From positions 2,312,864 through 2,354,786 of the forward strand of contig NZ_KI866530.1 in NCBI RefSeq assembly GCF_000511175.1: a stretch of 41,923 nucleotides of DNA, given 5' to 3'. The notes below the pieces were generated by a model that saw only the letters and a program-made list of their open reading frames with translations, did not search any database and had not been told where the DNA came from. Below, one piece after another: positions 34,576-41,923 of this stretch. This DNA is from Sediminibacterium salmoneum NBRC 103935 (GTDB taxonomy: Bacteria; Bacteroidota; Bacteroidia; Chitinophagales; Chitinophagaceae). Each line of letters begins with the position of its first letter. Positions within the stretch are counted from its first letter, which is position 1. The translations under genes and the position numbers were made by a program.

Positions 34576-35892
34576 TTATTTAATACCATATTTGTATTTA
34601 TATCTCTCATATAGTTGTTTGTGTTTGTTATCCAGTACTATTTTTCTCCCCTGAATAAAAGCATGTTCAACTACACTCGTGTGCATATCAAGAATATCTC
34701 CTGCGCTTATTACAATATTTGCATCCTTTCCTTTTTCAATAGATCCAGTGGTAGCATCTGTACCCAGAATTTTTGCTGCATTCAATGTAATTGCACTTAA
34801 AGCTTCTTCTTTTGTTAAACCGTAAGTTGCTGCAGTGCCGGCATTAAATGGAAGGTTTCTGCCTCTGTTTTGAGGATCATCATCATTAATACAGAATAAT
34901 ACGCCGGCCTTCTGTAAAACGGCAGGTGCTTTAAATGGCATATCAATATCATCATCGTCTAATGTTGGTAAATCATGCATTTGAGAAATGATAACACCAA
35001 TATTATGTTGTTTCAATAATGGAGCAATTTGCCAGCTTTCTGAACCACCAACGATTACCACATTAAAGTCAAATTCTTTGGCAAAATCAATGGCCAGCAA
35101 CATTTGTTTAACCTGAGAAGCATGAACAAATAATTTTTGTTTCTTCTCGAACAATCCTCTTGCTGCTTCAAGTTTCAGATTTACTTCTTTAGGAGATCCG
35201 GCTAAATACACTTTGGCTTCTCTGAAATATTTTTTTACAATTTCAAGTCTTTCCAAAGCCATTTTGGTTGGATCTGTTGGTGCCTGTGGCATAAACTGTG
35301 CAAATAAAGCACCCAAACGTCCACCAGGTCTGCCCATTAAACTCGGCATATATAAATGCATGCCATTGTCCATTTTGTACGCTGCATCTTCCCAATGCCA
35401 GGCGTCTAGTTGAACCACGGAAGATTGTCCGGCAAGTAATGCGCCTACTGGTGCTGTATGCGCCAATAGTATACCATTCGATCTTAAGGTATTGGTTATT
35501 TTAGAATCTGCATTGTATGCTGCAATGGAACGAATGCTTGGATTCATTTCACCAATTTCATTGAAATCGTTGGTAGCACGCACTCCTGTAATTTCAGTTA
35601 GACCCAGATTGGAGGCTGGCAAAATTAATCCAGGGTACACTTTTTTACCTGTGGCGTCTATTACTTCAGCACCGGATGCAGGCACTGAAATATTGGTTCC
35701 TACTTCTTCAATTTTACCATTCGTAATTTTAACGGTAGCATTTTCAATAACGGTACCATTACCAACGTGAACGGTACCATTTTTAATATATACTGTTCCT
35801 TTTTGTGATTTTGCAGGATAGATGGTTTCCTGCGCATTGCTTACTCCGGCTAGGAGTAAGAACATATTTAGTGTTAATACAATTTTTTTCAT
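34576..35892 (-). CDS. Secreted amidohydrolase-superfamily protein lacking the HxH metal motif
   Basis: This 438-residue protein with a signal peptide ('...LAGVSNAQ') has the imidazolonepropionase/dihydroorotase-like composite fold: an N-terminal beta-sandwich strand ('GTVIENATVKITNGKIEEVG') and a C-terminal return to it ('GSIEKGKDANIVI'). The key 'PGLIDxHxH' motif reads 'PGLILPASN' at 87-95, so Asp and both metal-binding His are lost; a later His ('FVHASQ') and an acidic 'INDDDPQ' remain. It is probably a pseudoenzyme or uses another mechanism. It follows the 1046-residue two-module homologue by 11 bases and should be co-transcribed; a partnership or heterocomplex is likely but unproven. Confidence 0.82.
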   Translation of the reverse strand: MKKIVLTLNMFLLLAGVSNAQETIYPAKSQKGTVYIKNGTVHVGNGTVIENATVKITNGKIEEVGTNISVPASGAEVIDATGKKVYPGLILPASNLGLTEITGVRATNDFNEIGEMNPSIRSIAAYNADSKITNTLRSNGILLAHTAPVGALLAGQSSVVQLDAWHWEDAAYKMDNGMHLYMPSLMGRPGGRLGALFAQFMPQAPTDPTKMALERLEIVKKYFREAKVYLAGSPKEVNLKLEAARGLFEKKQKLFVHASQVKQMLLAIDFAKEFDFNVVIVGGSESWQIAPLLKQHNIGVIISQMHDLPTLDDDDIDMPFKAPAVLQKAGVLFCINDDDPQNRGRNLPFNAGTAATYGLTKEEALSAITLNAAKILGTDATTGSIEKGKDANIVISAGDILDMHTSVVEHAFIQGRKIVLDNKHKQLYERYKYKYGIK

Positions 35893-35903
35893 GTTTAATT
35901 TTT

Positions 35904-38900
35904 TTAGTGGTTGCTATTGTGTTCCATTTCTTCTTCACCAGCTTCAATTTCCAGTAAACCCAGTTTATGACCATGGTCTAAACAGGTATGAATGTATTTG
36001 TAACTGGGTGTAAAAGGAGCAACAGCTGCCCCGCCTCTTTTTTCACCTACCATTTTATTAATTAAACGGGTACGCTCTGCTTTTACTTCTTTACGCATTG
36101 CTTCGTCTTTGGCTCTGTCAAAATAGATAGTTCCATCTACAACAGTATACAACGACTTGGCATAAATGCTTAAAGGATGATCAGACCATAGAACCAAATC
36201 AGCGTCCTTACCTTCTTTAATACTTCCTACTTTGTTGTCTACATGCAACATTTTCGCAGGGTTAATGGTAACCATATTTAAGGCATCAATTTCGCTAACT
36301 CCACCATACTTAACGGTTTTAGCTGCTTCCTGATTTAATCTTCTGGCCATTTCAGCATCATCTGAATTAATAGCAACATTTAAACCTACCTTTTGCATAA
36401 TTGCTGCATTGTAAGGAATTGCATCCTGTACTTCATTCTTGTATGCCCACCAGTCTGAGAAGGTAGATACATTGGCACCATGTGCTTTCATTTTGTCAGC
36501 AACCTTATATCCTTCCAGTATATGGGTGAATGTATTTACTTTAAATCCATATTTTTCAGCCACCCTCAATGCCACAACAATTTCGCTTGCTACATAGCTA
36601 TGACAGGTAATGAAACGTTTGCTGTTCATAATTTCAACCAAGGCCTCTAATTCAAGATCTTTTCTGAATGTACTTGTAGCGGCTCCCTTTTTCTTAGCAT
36701 TTGCCTCGTGTTCCTTTTTAGCAGCTTCGTATATTTTAGCTCGGTTAAATGCATCGTTCAATACTTGTTCTACTCCCATACGAGTATCAGGAAATCTAAC
36801 ATTTCCCTGAGTAGAAGAAGAACGTTTTACGTTTTCACCTAAAGCAAATTTGATGAAAGGATCAGATCCTTCAAATATTAATCCTTTATCATCTGTACCC
36901 CAGCGAAGTTTAATTAATTGGGTCTGACCACCGATGGTATTAGCAGATCCATGTAAAATATGAGAGCTGGTTACACCACCACTCAACTGTCTGTAAATAT
37001 TAATATCATCAGGATCCAGGTTGTCCTGCATTCTAACTTCTGATGTTACAGATTGACCGCCTTCATTGGTTGAGGCAGATGCAATATGAGAGTGTTCGTC
37101 AATAATACCAGCAGTCAAATGTTTACCGGTTGCATCAATTTGTTTTGCTCCCGCTTCGCTTAGGTTCTTACCAATTTTTGCAATTTTTCCGTTCTTAACC
37201 AAAACATCGGTTCCTTCCAGTTTTCCTTGTTTTTCACTGGTCCATACGGTTGCATTTTTAAATAAGATGGTTTCTGGTTTTGGTATATTTTCCTCGTCAT
37301 TACCAAATGCGGTAAAAGGATAAAAAGATTTACCCGTTTTTGGTGCAGTCTTTGGTTTAGCTTCTTCAGCTTTTGCAGTAGTCAGGCTAATTAGTTCAGC
37401 AATCCATGTAACCGCATTACCCAGAGAATCTACTCCGGTACCATTCCAGGTTTTGCCATTTGAATAGCCACTCAATTTATTTGCATTTGGAGGGAGTGTT
37501 GCTGATGCATTAGCTGCACCGCCCATTCCAGGTCTGCCCGTTCCAGCAGCTCTTCTTTGTTGTGGAGCAAAATTGATTTTTACATTTTTACCATCATAAG
37601 TAAATCGAACAGCCAAAGTATCTTTTCCAACCAGTGTTGCAGAACTGTTAGATTTAACTTCTAAATTGTAATCCTGTATTCCTTCTGCATTTTGAACCGA
37701 TAATTTGTAGTTACCATTAATAGAATACCAGGCGTCTTCCTTAATAGCATATTTATTTCCATTTACCCAGTTGTGTAATATCACAGCTTTTTCAGAAAAT
37801 ACGGGGGCACTGGTAATCATGAAATTGGCAATCTTACCTTCGTCAATACTACCTACTTTATCATACACACCTAACCAGGTAGCCGGATTTTTAGTAAGGG
37901 CTTCCATAGCGGCTTTCTCACTCAATCCATATTCCATTGCTTTTCTAAGATTGGCTAAAAATGTTTTAGGGTCTCTTAAATCAGCGGATGTTAAACAGAA
38001 GGGAATACCCGCTTTTTCAATGGCCGCAGGGTTGCTTGGTCCTAATTCCCAGTTTTTCATATCGGCTAATGAAACCAATCTTGCATCATTGGGGTCTTCA
38101 ACGTCCTGCGCCTGAGGGAAATTCAGGTTTACAATTAACGGTGCTTTGGTAGCAGCTACTTCTTTAATTCGCTGATATTCTTTACCGGTAGCTTTAAGAA
38201 TATACTGAACACCGAATTCGTCACCAATTCTGTCGGCTCTCATTAAATTCCACAGATCAACGCCTCTGTCTTGTGCTTCAAAAATCTGAGGGAGGGTTTG
38301 CTGATCGTTAAAATATTTTAAACTGATATTATATCCTTCTTTGTTTGCAGCTTCCGGATTGTTTTTATACCAGGCAGCATCATTGTAGGTTTGGCGAAGT
38401 AATGCAATAGACCCCATTAAAGAAGAAGGATAGGTTTGAGTAGAGCTTCCTTTGCTAAATGAGTAATGTGCACTTGCTTTGTCTTTAACTATTACAAAGT
38501 TTTCCTTTTCATTGGATAAAGTAACAACGCTTCCGGTTCCACGGGCAATACCATCTCTCTGGTGTGTAAGTACTGTTCCGAAACCAGCTTCTCTTAATGT
38601 TTTTGCTTTTGCATCATCAACACTGAATAATTTATAAGCATTTACCTCTGTTTTAATTGCCTGGTTCCAGCCATATGCTCCTTTTTGGTTGCTGGTTAAT
38701 TGAGCGGGTCCACCAAAGCCACCACCTGTTGGACGTTGAACCTGAGGCATTCCGTAGTCGGAATAGATATCAATAAAAGAAGGATAGATGAATTTATCTT
38801 TACAGTCAATTACTACTGCATCCTTGGGTATAGACACATTTGTACCAACTGCAATAATTTTACCATCTCTAATAACAAGACTACCATTGGTAATCGTGTT

Positions 38901-39044
38901 TTGAGCATCTTTTACAATTGTGGCATTTGTAAATGCATAGCAGCCATCTCTTTTATCTGCTACACCATTTACCGGGAATGTTTCTTGGGCCCGCAACATA
39001 GTTGTGAGTACCAAACAAGAAAACAACATCTTGATTTTTCTCAT
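35904..39044 (-). CDS. Secreted tandem amidohydrolase (degenerate N-half, intact C-half)
   Basis: This 1046-residue exported protein (signal to about residue 20) contains two amidohydrolase modules. The first (about 36-430) has 'YPSFIDIYSD' at 87-96 where 'PGxIDxHxH' is expected, so the metal histidines are Tyr94 and Asp96. A linker domain (about 435-580) contains a Gly/Ala-rich stretch. The second module (about 592-1010) keeps 'GIIDEHSH' (H651, H653), 'CHSYVAS', 'FTHILEGY' and 'INSDDAEM', a full metal site. The hydrolysed bond is unknown; such exported enzymes may act on cyclic amides or peptides. The C-terminal tail is His-rich ('LDHGHKLG...EHNSNH'). Confidence 0.88.
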   Translation of the reverse strand: MRKIKMLFSCLVLTTMLRAQETFPVNGVADKRDGCYAFTNATIVKDAQNTITNGSLVIRDGKIIAVGTNVSIPKDAVVIDCKDKFIYPSFIDIYSDYGMPQVQRPTGGGFGGPAQLTSNQKGAYGWNQAIKTEVNAYKLFSVDDAKAKTLREAGFGTVLTHQRDGIARGTGSVVTLSNEKENFVIVKDKASAHYSFSKGSSTQTYPSSLMGSIALLRQTYNDAAWYKNNPEAANKEGYNISLKYFNDQQTLPQIFEAQDRGVDLWNLMRADRIGDEFGVQYILKATGKEYQRIKEVAATKAPLIVNLNFPQAQDVEDPNDARLVSLADMKNWELGPSNPAAIEKAGIPFCLTSADLRDPKTFLANLRKAMEYGLSEKAAMEALTKNPATWLGVYDKVGSIDEGKIANFMITSAPVFSEKAVILHNWVNGNKYAIKEDAWYSINGNYKLSVQNAEGIQDYNLEVKSNSSATLVGKDTLAVRFTYDGKNVKINFAPQQRRAAGTGRPGMGGAANASATLPPNANKLSGYSNGKTWNGTGVDSLGNAVTWIAELISLTTAKAEEAKPKTAPKTGKSFYPFTAFGNDEENIPKPETILFKNATVWTSEKQGKLEGTDVLVKNGKIAKIGKNLSEAGAKQIDATGKHLTAGIIDEHSHIASASTNEGGQSVTSEVRMQDNLDPDDINIYRQLSGGVTSSHILHGSANTIGGQTQLIKLRWGTDDKGLIFEGSDPFIKFALGENVKRSSSTQGNVRFPDTRMGVEQVLNDAFNRAKIYEAAKKEHEANAKKKGAATSTFRKDLELEALVEIMNSKRFITCHSYVASEIVVALRVAEKYGFKVNTFTHILEGYKVADKMKAHGANVSTFSDWWAYKNEVQDAIPYNAAIMQKVGLNVAINSDDAEMARRLNQEAAKTVKYGGVSEIDALNMVTINPAKMLHVDNKVGSIKEGKDADLVLWSDHPLSIYAKSLYTVVDGTIYFDRAKDEAMRKEVKAERTRLINKMVGEKRGGAAVAPFTPSYKYIHTCLDHGHKLGLLEIEAGEEEMEHNSNH

Positions 39045-39056
39045 AAGTAAGGTCGA

Positions 39057-39082
39057 TTTAGTAGGATTCTAAAGCTACTAAA
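39057..39082. repeat. Inverted repeat upstream of the amidohydrolase pair
   Basis: TTTAGTAG and CTACTAAA form a perfect 8-base inverted repeat with a 10-base spacer, 12 bases before the ATG at 39044. It could be an operator or a leader hairpin; it lacks a following T-run, so it is not a good terminator for mnmG-side transcripts. Confidence 0.4.
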
Positions 39083-39139
39083 ATTGTCCTTCTTATGGAA
39101 TCTTGGTTTTTGTTAATATGATGAGTGGATGAAAGGGTT

Positions 39140-41008
39140 TTATCTTCCCATATATACCATCAGAATTTGAATATCACTTGGATTAACACCACTTATTCTG
39201 CTAGCTTGTCCTAGTGTTGCCGGTTGAATCTTTTTTAATTTTTGCATGGCTTCATTGGATAGAGCTGAAAGTTTCGTGAAATCAAACTCCGCTGGAATCT
39301 TCATATTTTCCAAATCACTCATTTTATCTACCAGCTGTTGCTCTTTTTCAATATAGCGCTCATATTTAATTTGTATTTCTGCCTGTAATAGTTCATCTTC
39401 TGTATAAGTTTTTAAACTATCCGCCAATTCAGGCAAATGGGAAGTCATGTCTTCCAATGTTACGTTTGGTCGTAATATTATTTTAGCAGCTTTTTGTTTT
39501 TCTGTTAAGGCTGCTGATTGTATGGCAGAGAAATAGGGGTTGATTAAGTCTGGCTCAACAGCATAGTTGCTCATTGTTTTTTTAATTTCTTCAACATGAG
39601 CTTTTTTATCAGAGACCGAACGCATTCTTTCTTCTGAAGCCAGACCAATCCTGAAACTTTTTTCAGTTAATCTTAAATCAGCATTGTCTTGTCTAAGTAA
39701 GGTTCTGAACTCGGCCCTGCTGGTAAACATTCTGTAAGGTTCATCAGTTCCTTTATTAATAAGGTCATCTACTAATACACCTATATATGCTTCTGATCTT
39801 TGCAGAATAAAGGGTTCTTTATTTTTTGCTTTTTGATGAGCATTAATACCAGCTATTAATCCCTGGCAGGCCGCTTCTTCATAACCTGTTGTACCATTGA
39901 TTTGTCCCGCGAAAAATAAGTTGCTAATTTTTTTTGTTTCCAGTGCGTGTGTTAACTGTGTTGGCATAAAATAGTCATACTCAATAGCGTAACCCGGTCT
40001 GAATATTTTACAATTTTCAAATCCCGGTACCTGACGTAAGGCGGCCATTTGTACTTCTTCAGGCAGAGAGGTCGAAAATCCATTGACGTAAATTTCTACC
40101 GTATCCCAACCTTCGGGTTCCACAAATAACTGGTGACGATCTCTGTCTGCGAATCTGCTGATTTTATCTTCAATGCTGGGACAGTATCTTGGACCAACTC
40201 CTTCAATTCTTCCCTGGTACATGGGAGATCTGTCAAAACCTGTTTTCAATAAATCGTGAACCGTACTGTTGGTATAAGTTATGAAACAGCTTCTTTGTTG
40301 TTCAGCCTTTACTCTGGGAATATTCATATAAGAAAAACCAACAATATGTTCGTCTCCTTTCTGTTCTTCCATTTTGGAATAATGGAGGCTTCTCCCGTCT
40401 ACTCTGGGAGGTGTTCCTGTTTTCAATCTGTCGCTTTCAAACCCCAAAGAAACCAGCTGCTCCGTAATTCCGGTTGCTGCTTTTTCTGCCACTCTTCCTC
40501 CCCCAAATTGTTTTTCTCCAATATGGATCACACCATTTAAAAATGTACCGCTGGTAACCACAACCGATTCAGCCATAATCTCATGACCCAGTCCGGTTAC
40601 GACTCCGCAGGCTTTATTGTTTTTGATGATGATCTCTTTTACCATATCCTGGTAAAAATCTACATTAGGTGTTTTCTCTAACCACTCTCTCCACTTTGCA
40701 GCAAATAACATACGATCGTTTTGTGCTCTCGGACTCCACATTGCCGGCCCCTTACTCATGTTTAGCATCCTGAATTGAATGGTGCTTAGGTCGGTAATGA
40801 TTCCACTGTAACCACCCAATGCATCAATCTCGCGAACAATCTGACCTTTGGCAATTCCACCCATTGCGGGGTTGCAACTCATTTGTGCAATGGTTTGCAT
40901 ATTCATAGTAACCAATAAAACAGAACTACCCAGATTGGCAGCGGCCGCTGCAGCTTCACAACCGGCATGACCTGCGCCTACTACAATAACATCGTATTTT
41001 GAAAACAT
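39140..41008 (-). CDS. mnmG: tRNA uridine-5-carboxymethylaminomethyl modification enzyme MnmG (GidA)
   Basis: This 622-residue protein matches MnmG, the FAD enzyme that with MnmE installs the cmnm5 group at U34 of certain tRNAs. The N-terminal FAD site is 'VVGAGHAGCEAA' at 9-20. 'SCNPAMGGIAKG' (about 44-55), 'TGTPPRVDGRS' and 'GQINGTTGYEEAACQGL' are signature segments. The C-terminal helical domain that meets MnmE and tRNA ends in 'ASRISGVNPSDIQILMVY'. Length is normal. A perfect -7 element stands 4 bases before the ATG, so it has its own promoter despite the 26-base gap to the upstream gene. In many bacteria mnmG lies near the replication origin. Confidence 0.98.
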   Translation of the reverse strand: MFSKYDVIVVGAGHAGCEAAAAAANLGSSVLLVTMNMQTIAQMSCNPAMGGIAKGQIVREIDALGGYSGIITDLSTIQFRMLNMSKGPAMWSPRAQNDRMLFAAKWREWLEKTPNVDFYQDMVKEIIIKNNKACGVVTGLGHEIMAESVVVTSGTFLNGVIHIGEKQFGGGRVAEKAATGITEQLVSLGFESDRLKTGTPPRVDGRSLHYSKMEEQKGDEHIVGFSYMNIPRVKAEQQRSCFITYTNSTVHDLLKTGFDRSPMYQGRIEGVGPRYCPSIEDKISRFADRDRHQLFVEPEGWDTVEIYVNGFSTSLPEEVQMAALRQVPGFENCKIFRPGYAIEYDYFMPTQLTHALETKKISNLFFAGQINGTTGYEEAACQGLIAGINAHQKAKNKEPFILQRSEAYIGVLVDDLINKGTDEPYRMFTSRAEFRTLLRQDNADLRLTEKSFRIGLASEERMRSVSDKKAHVEEIKKTMSNYAVEPDLINPYFSAIQSAALTEKQKAAKIILRPNVTLEDMTSHLPELADSLKTYTEDELLQAEIQIKYERYIEKEQQLVDKMSDLENMKIPAEFDFTKLSALSNEAMQKLKKIQPATLGQASRISGVNPSDIQILMVYMGR

Positions 41009-41012
41009 AGTG

Positions 41013-41020
41013 CAAAGATA
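41013..41020 (-). promoter_or_regulatory. -7 promoter element giving a probably leaderless mnmG mRNA
   Basis: TATCTTTG on the minus strand matches TAnnTTTG, is followed by CACT and then the mnmG ATG. Transcription should begin at or beside the ATG. Confidence 0.5.
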
Positions 41021-41034
41021 TTATAGGATTCCCC

Positions 41035-41607
41035 CTAACCGAATTTTTTTAGGATTTCTCTTTCTGTAAGAATTGCCTGGGCGGATTCTGTTTCCAGGTA
41101 TTGCGCATATTCCTCTATAGTAAAACCAGGAATTGATTCCAGGTCTTTCTTGTTGGTTTGAATAAACGCCAATTGTTTTTCGGTTAGCCCCACCCGATTA
41201 TTATTTGTGATGGATTCAATTTTTGCAATAAACTTGGCGGCCCCCGAAAATCCCGTATCTGCATAGAGCTTTTTAAAATAGGCTTTAGCAAAAGACAAGT
41301 CTGTAAAACTTCCATTTCCCTCCAATGAAGCTACCCTAATGTTCAAATAGTTCCAGCATAGTTTCAGCTCATCCTCTAAGGAGGTATCAAAAAAGGAAAC
41401 AGGAATCACGTGTTCAAATTGCCAGGCAGATCCAAAGTTCTCCCAGCTTTGGTTGTTTACAAACTGCGACTCAAACCATTCTCTCAATGCTTTTCTATGT
41501 AGTCCAAAGTAAGGTGCATATTGTTCACTGGGGCTTCCTTCCAGTACGAACCGCCTGAATGCAACCTGCCATTTTCTTTTTTCATTCTTGTTGTCCGTTC
41601 CTTTCAT
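41035..41607 (-). CDS. Small HNH-nuclease-like protein upstream of mnmG
   Basis: From ATG 41607 the protein has 190 residues; the frame opens 16 codons earlier at 41655, but a -7 element (41612-41619) lies between the two starts, so the later one is preferred. The centre reads 'WQFEHVIPVSFF' and, 20 residues on, 'CWNYLNIRVASLEGNGS', which resembles the H...N...N/H pattern of beta-beta-alpha-metal HNH nucleases (compare 'DHIIPLS ... NLQPL...N'), with E-H in place of D-H. The C-terminal 70 residues are helical and not recognised. It may be a nuclease or a degenerate fold member. It could be co-transcribed with mnmG (26-base gap). The role is unknown. Confidence 0.6.
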   Translation of the reverse strand: MKGTDNKNEKRKWQVAFRRFVLEGSPSEQYAPYFGLHRKALREWFESQFVNNQSWENFGSAWQFEHVIPVSFFDTSLEDELKLCWNYLNIRVASLEGNGSFTDLSFAKAYFKKLYADTGFSGAAKFIAKIESITNNNRVGLTEKQLAFIQTNKKDLESIPGFTIEEYAQYLETESAQAILTEREILKKFG

Positions 41608-41611
41608 TCCC

Positions 41612-41619
41612 CAAAGGTA
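41612..41619 (-). promoter_or_regulatory. -7 promoter element of the HNH-like gene (probably leaderless)
   Basis: TACCTTTG on the minus strand matches TAnnTTTG, is followed by GGGA and then ATG 41607, the same spacing as at mnmG. It supports 41607 over 41655 as start and lies directly beside the parS-like repeat array. Confidence 0.45.
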
Positions 41620-41621
41620 AA

Positions 41622-41755
41622 TGTGATTCGTGGAACACACACTAAAATGTTTCATGGTGAAACGGTTGCCCGTGGAACAGGTGCGTTCTACTGTGAAACG
41701 GGATTAGTGGAATATTTAAAAAATGTTCCGGATCGGAACGGTGATTCGTGGAACC
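41622..41755. repeat. Array of parS-like degenerate repeats
   Basis: Seven copies of GTGGAAC/GTGAAAC-type half-sites occur in 125 bases (starts near 41630, 41657, 41672, 41693, 41707, 41733, 41748). Several are part of 16-17-base inverted repeats resembling parS (TGTTnCACGTGnAACA): GGTTGCCCGTGGAACA (41664-41679, 12 of 14 fixed positions), TGTTTCATGGTGAAACG (41648-41664) and TGTTCCGGATCGGAACG (41724-41740). The 14-mer GTGATTCGTGGAAC occurs exactly twice (41623, 41741). This fits a cluster of weak ParB sites or an operator array. No exact consensus parS is present. Confidence 0.5.
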
Positions 41756-41773
41756 TTCTGGAGTGCCTGCCTC

Positions 41774-41899
41774 TTATTTAATTGTCTCCTCACAGCCCAG
41801 TTCTTGCACGATAAGTGTTTGATCTCCGTCTAGTTGGAGGGAACTAATCCCCATTTTGCTATAATTGGGATTCAATAGATTCTTGCGGTGCCCCAGGTC
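41774..41899 (-). CDS. CAP-domain (SCP/PR1-like) protein, 3' end only
   Basis: The frame runs from the linker boundary to TAA at 41774-41776 and gives 41 residues beginning 'DLGHRKNLLNPNYSKMGI'. This is the characteristic C-terminal motif of bacterial CAP/SCP domains (GHR.NiLnp.yt.iGig), followed by a short strand and the end 'GCEETIK'. Bacterial CAP proteins are usually secreted and of unclear function. The rest of the gene is beyond the contig end. Its convergence of motif and frame shows that genomic sequence continues up to 41899. Confidence 0.75.
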   Translation of the reverse strand, partial: DLGHRKNLLNPNYSKMGISSLQLDGDQTLIVQELGCEETIK

Positions 41900-41923
41900 T
41901 CGTATAACTTCGTATAATGTATG
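41900..41923 (+). other. Sequencing linker (loxP-type, 454 Titanium paired-end), not genomic
   Basis: The last 24 bases are TCGT, then ATAACTTCGTATA (the 13-base loxP arm, first base shared in layout at 41904), then ATGTATG (7 of the 8 spacer bases). From memory this is the exact 5' half of the loxP circularisation linker used for 454 Titanium paired-end libraries, including the TCGT prefix that phage P1 loxP lacks. It interrupts the CAP-domain gene. Confidence 0.9.

Noticed and set aside
41648..41740. CRISPR-like array from regularly repeated GTGGAAC units
   Set aside because: Units are too short (7-17 bases), spacing is irregular (14-27 bases), and no cas gene is nearby.
41521..41781. 86-codon plus-strand frame over the parS-like array
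   Set aside because: It overlaps the HNH-like gene on the other strand, and its middle is made of the repeat units; no protein features.
41900..41923. Natural loxP site or phage P1-type recombination site
   Set aside because: The site is only the first half, lies exactly at the contig end, interrupts a gene and has the linker-specific TCGT prefix.

Overview
The window reads as the end of a contig from a member of the Bacteroidota, most likely Chitinophagaceae or a close relative. The evidence is moderate AT-richness, no Shine-Dalgarno sequences, promoter -7 elements of the TAnnTTTG type, Bacteroidota-type proteins (DUF2480, 7TMR-DISM histidine kinase, secreted proteins with the signal-peptide end 'AQ'), and Kdo-type LPS genes. 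No rRNA, tRNA, IS element, prophage or CRISPR array was seen.

Layout. 1-158 is the 3' end of a LuxR-type HTH protein. 229-6.5 kb holds a sterol-desaturase-like membrane protein, kdsB facing a KdnB-like Kdo oxidase, a secreted GH32 fructan hydrolase and uvrB. A secreted transglutaminase-like protein follows (6.6-7.9 kb). From 20.8 kb down to 7.9 kb on the minus strand lie eleven tightly packed genes that look like one operon: an esterase-like pseudoenzyme, a beta-barrel, an OafA-type acyltransferase, an active-looking acetylxylan-esterase-type protein, a second barrel, a PlsC-type acyltransferase, a secreted amidase, a histidine kinase and response regulator, a phytase-like lipoprotein and a cyclophilin lipoprotein. 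The esterase+barrel pair is duplicated, and one copy has lost all three catalytic residues. This is the best candidate for an undescribed system, probably envelope or surface acyl-group remodelling.

20.9-27.7 kb carries recA, a secreted gamma-glutamyltransferase/dipeptidase pair, a diheme cytochrome-c peroxidase and nadA. The 478-bp gap 27.68-28.16 kb is AT-rich with a same-strand cluster of DnaA-box-like sequences. 28.2-34.4 kb carries a SurA/PpiD-like foldase, a DUF2480 protein, a second desaturase-like protein and polA. 34.6-39.0 kb carries two secreted amidohydrolase-family proteins in which two of three modules have lost the HxH metal site. 39.1-41.9 kb carries mnmG, an HNH-like protein, an array of parS-like repeats and the 3' end of a CAP-domain protein.

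Quality. The last 24 bases match, from memory, the loxP-based 454 Titanium paired-end linker and are not genomic. Two reading-frame breaks (nadA, and the esterase-like pseudoenzyme) both sit in A-runs and are both repaired by adding one A, which fits pyrosequencing homopolymer error better than real pseudogenes.
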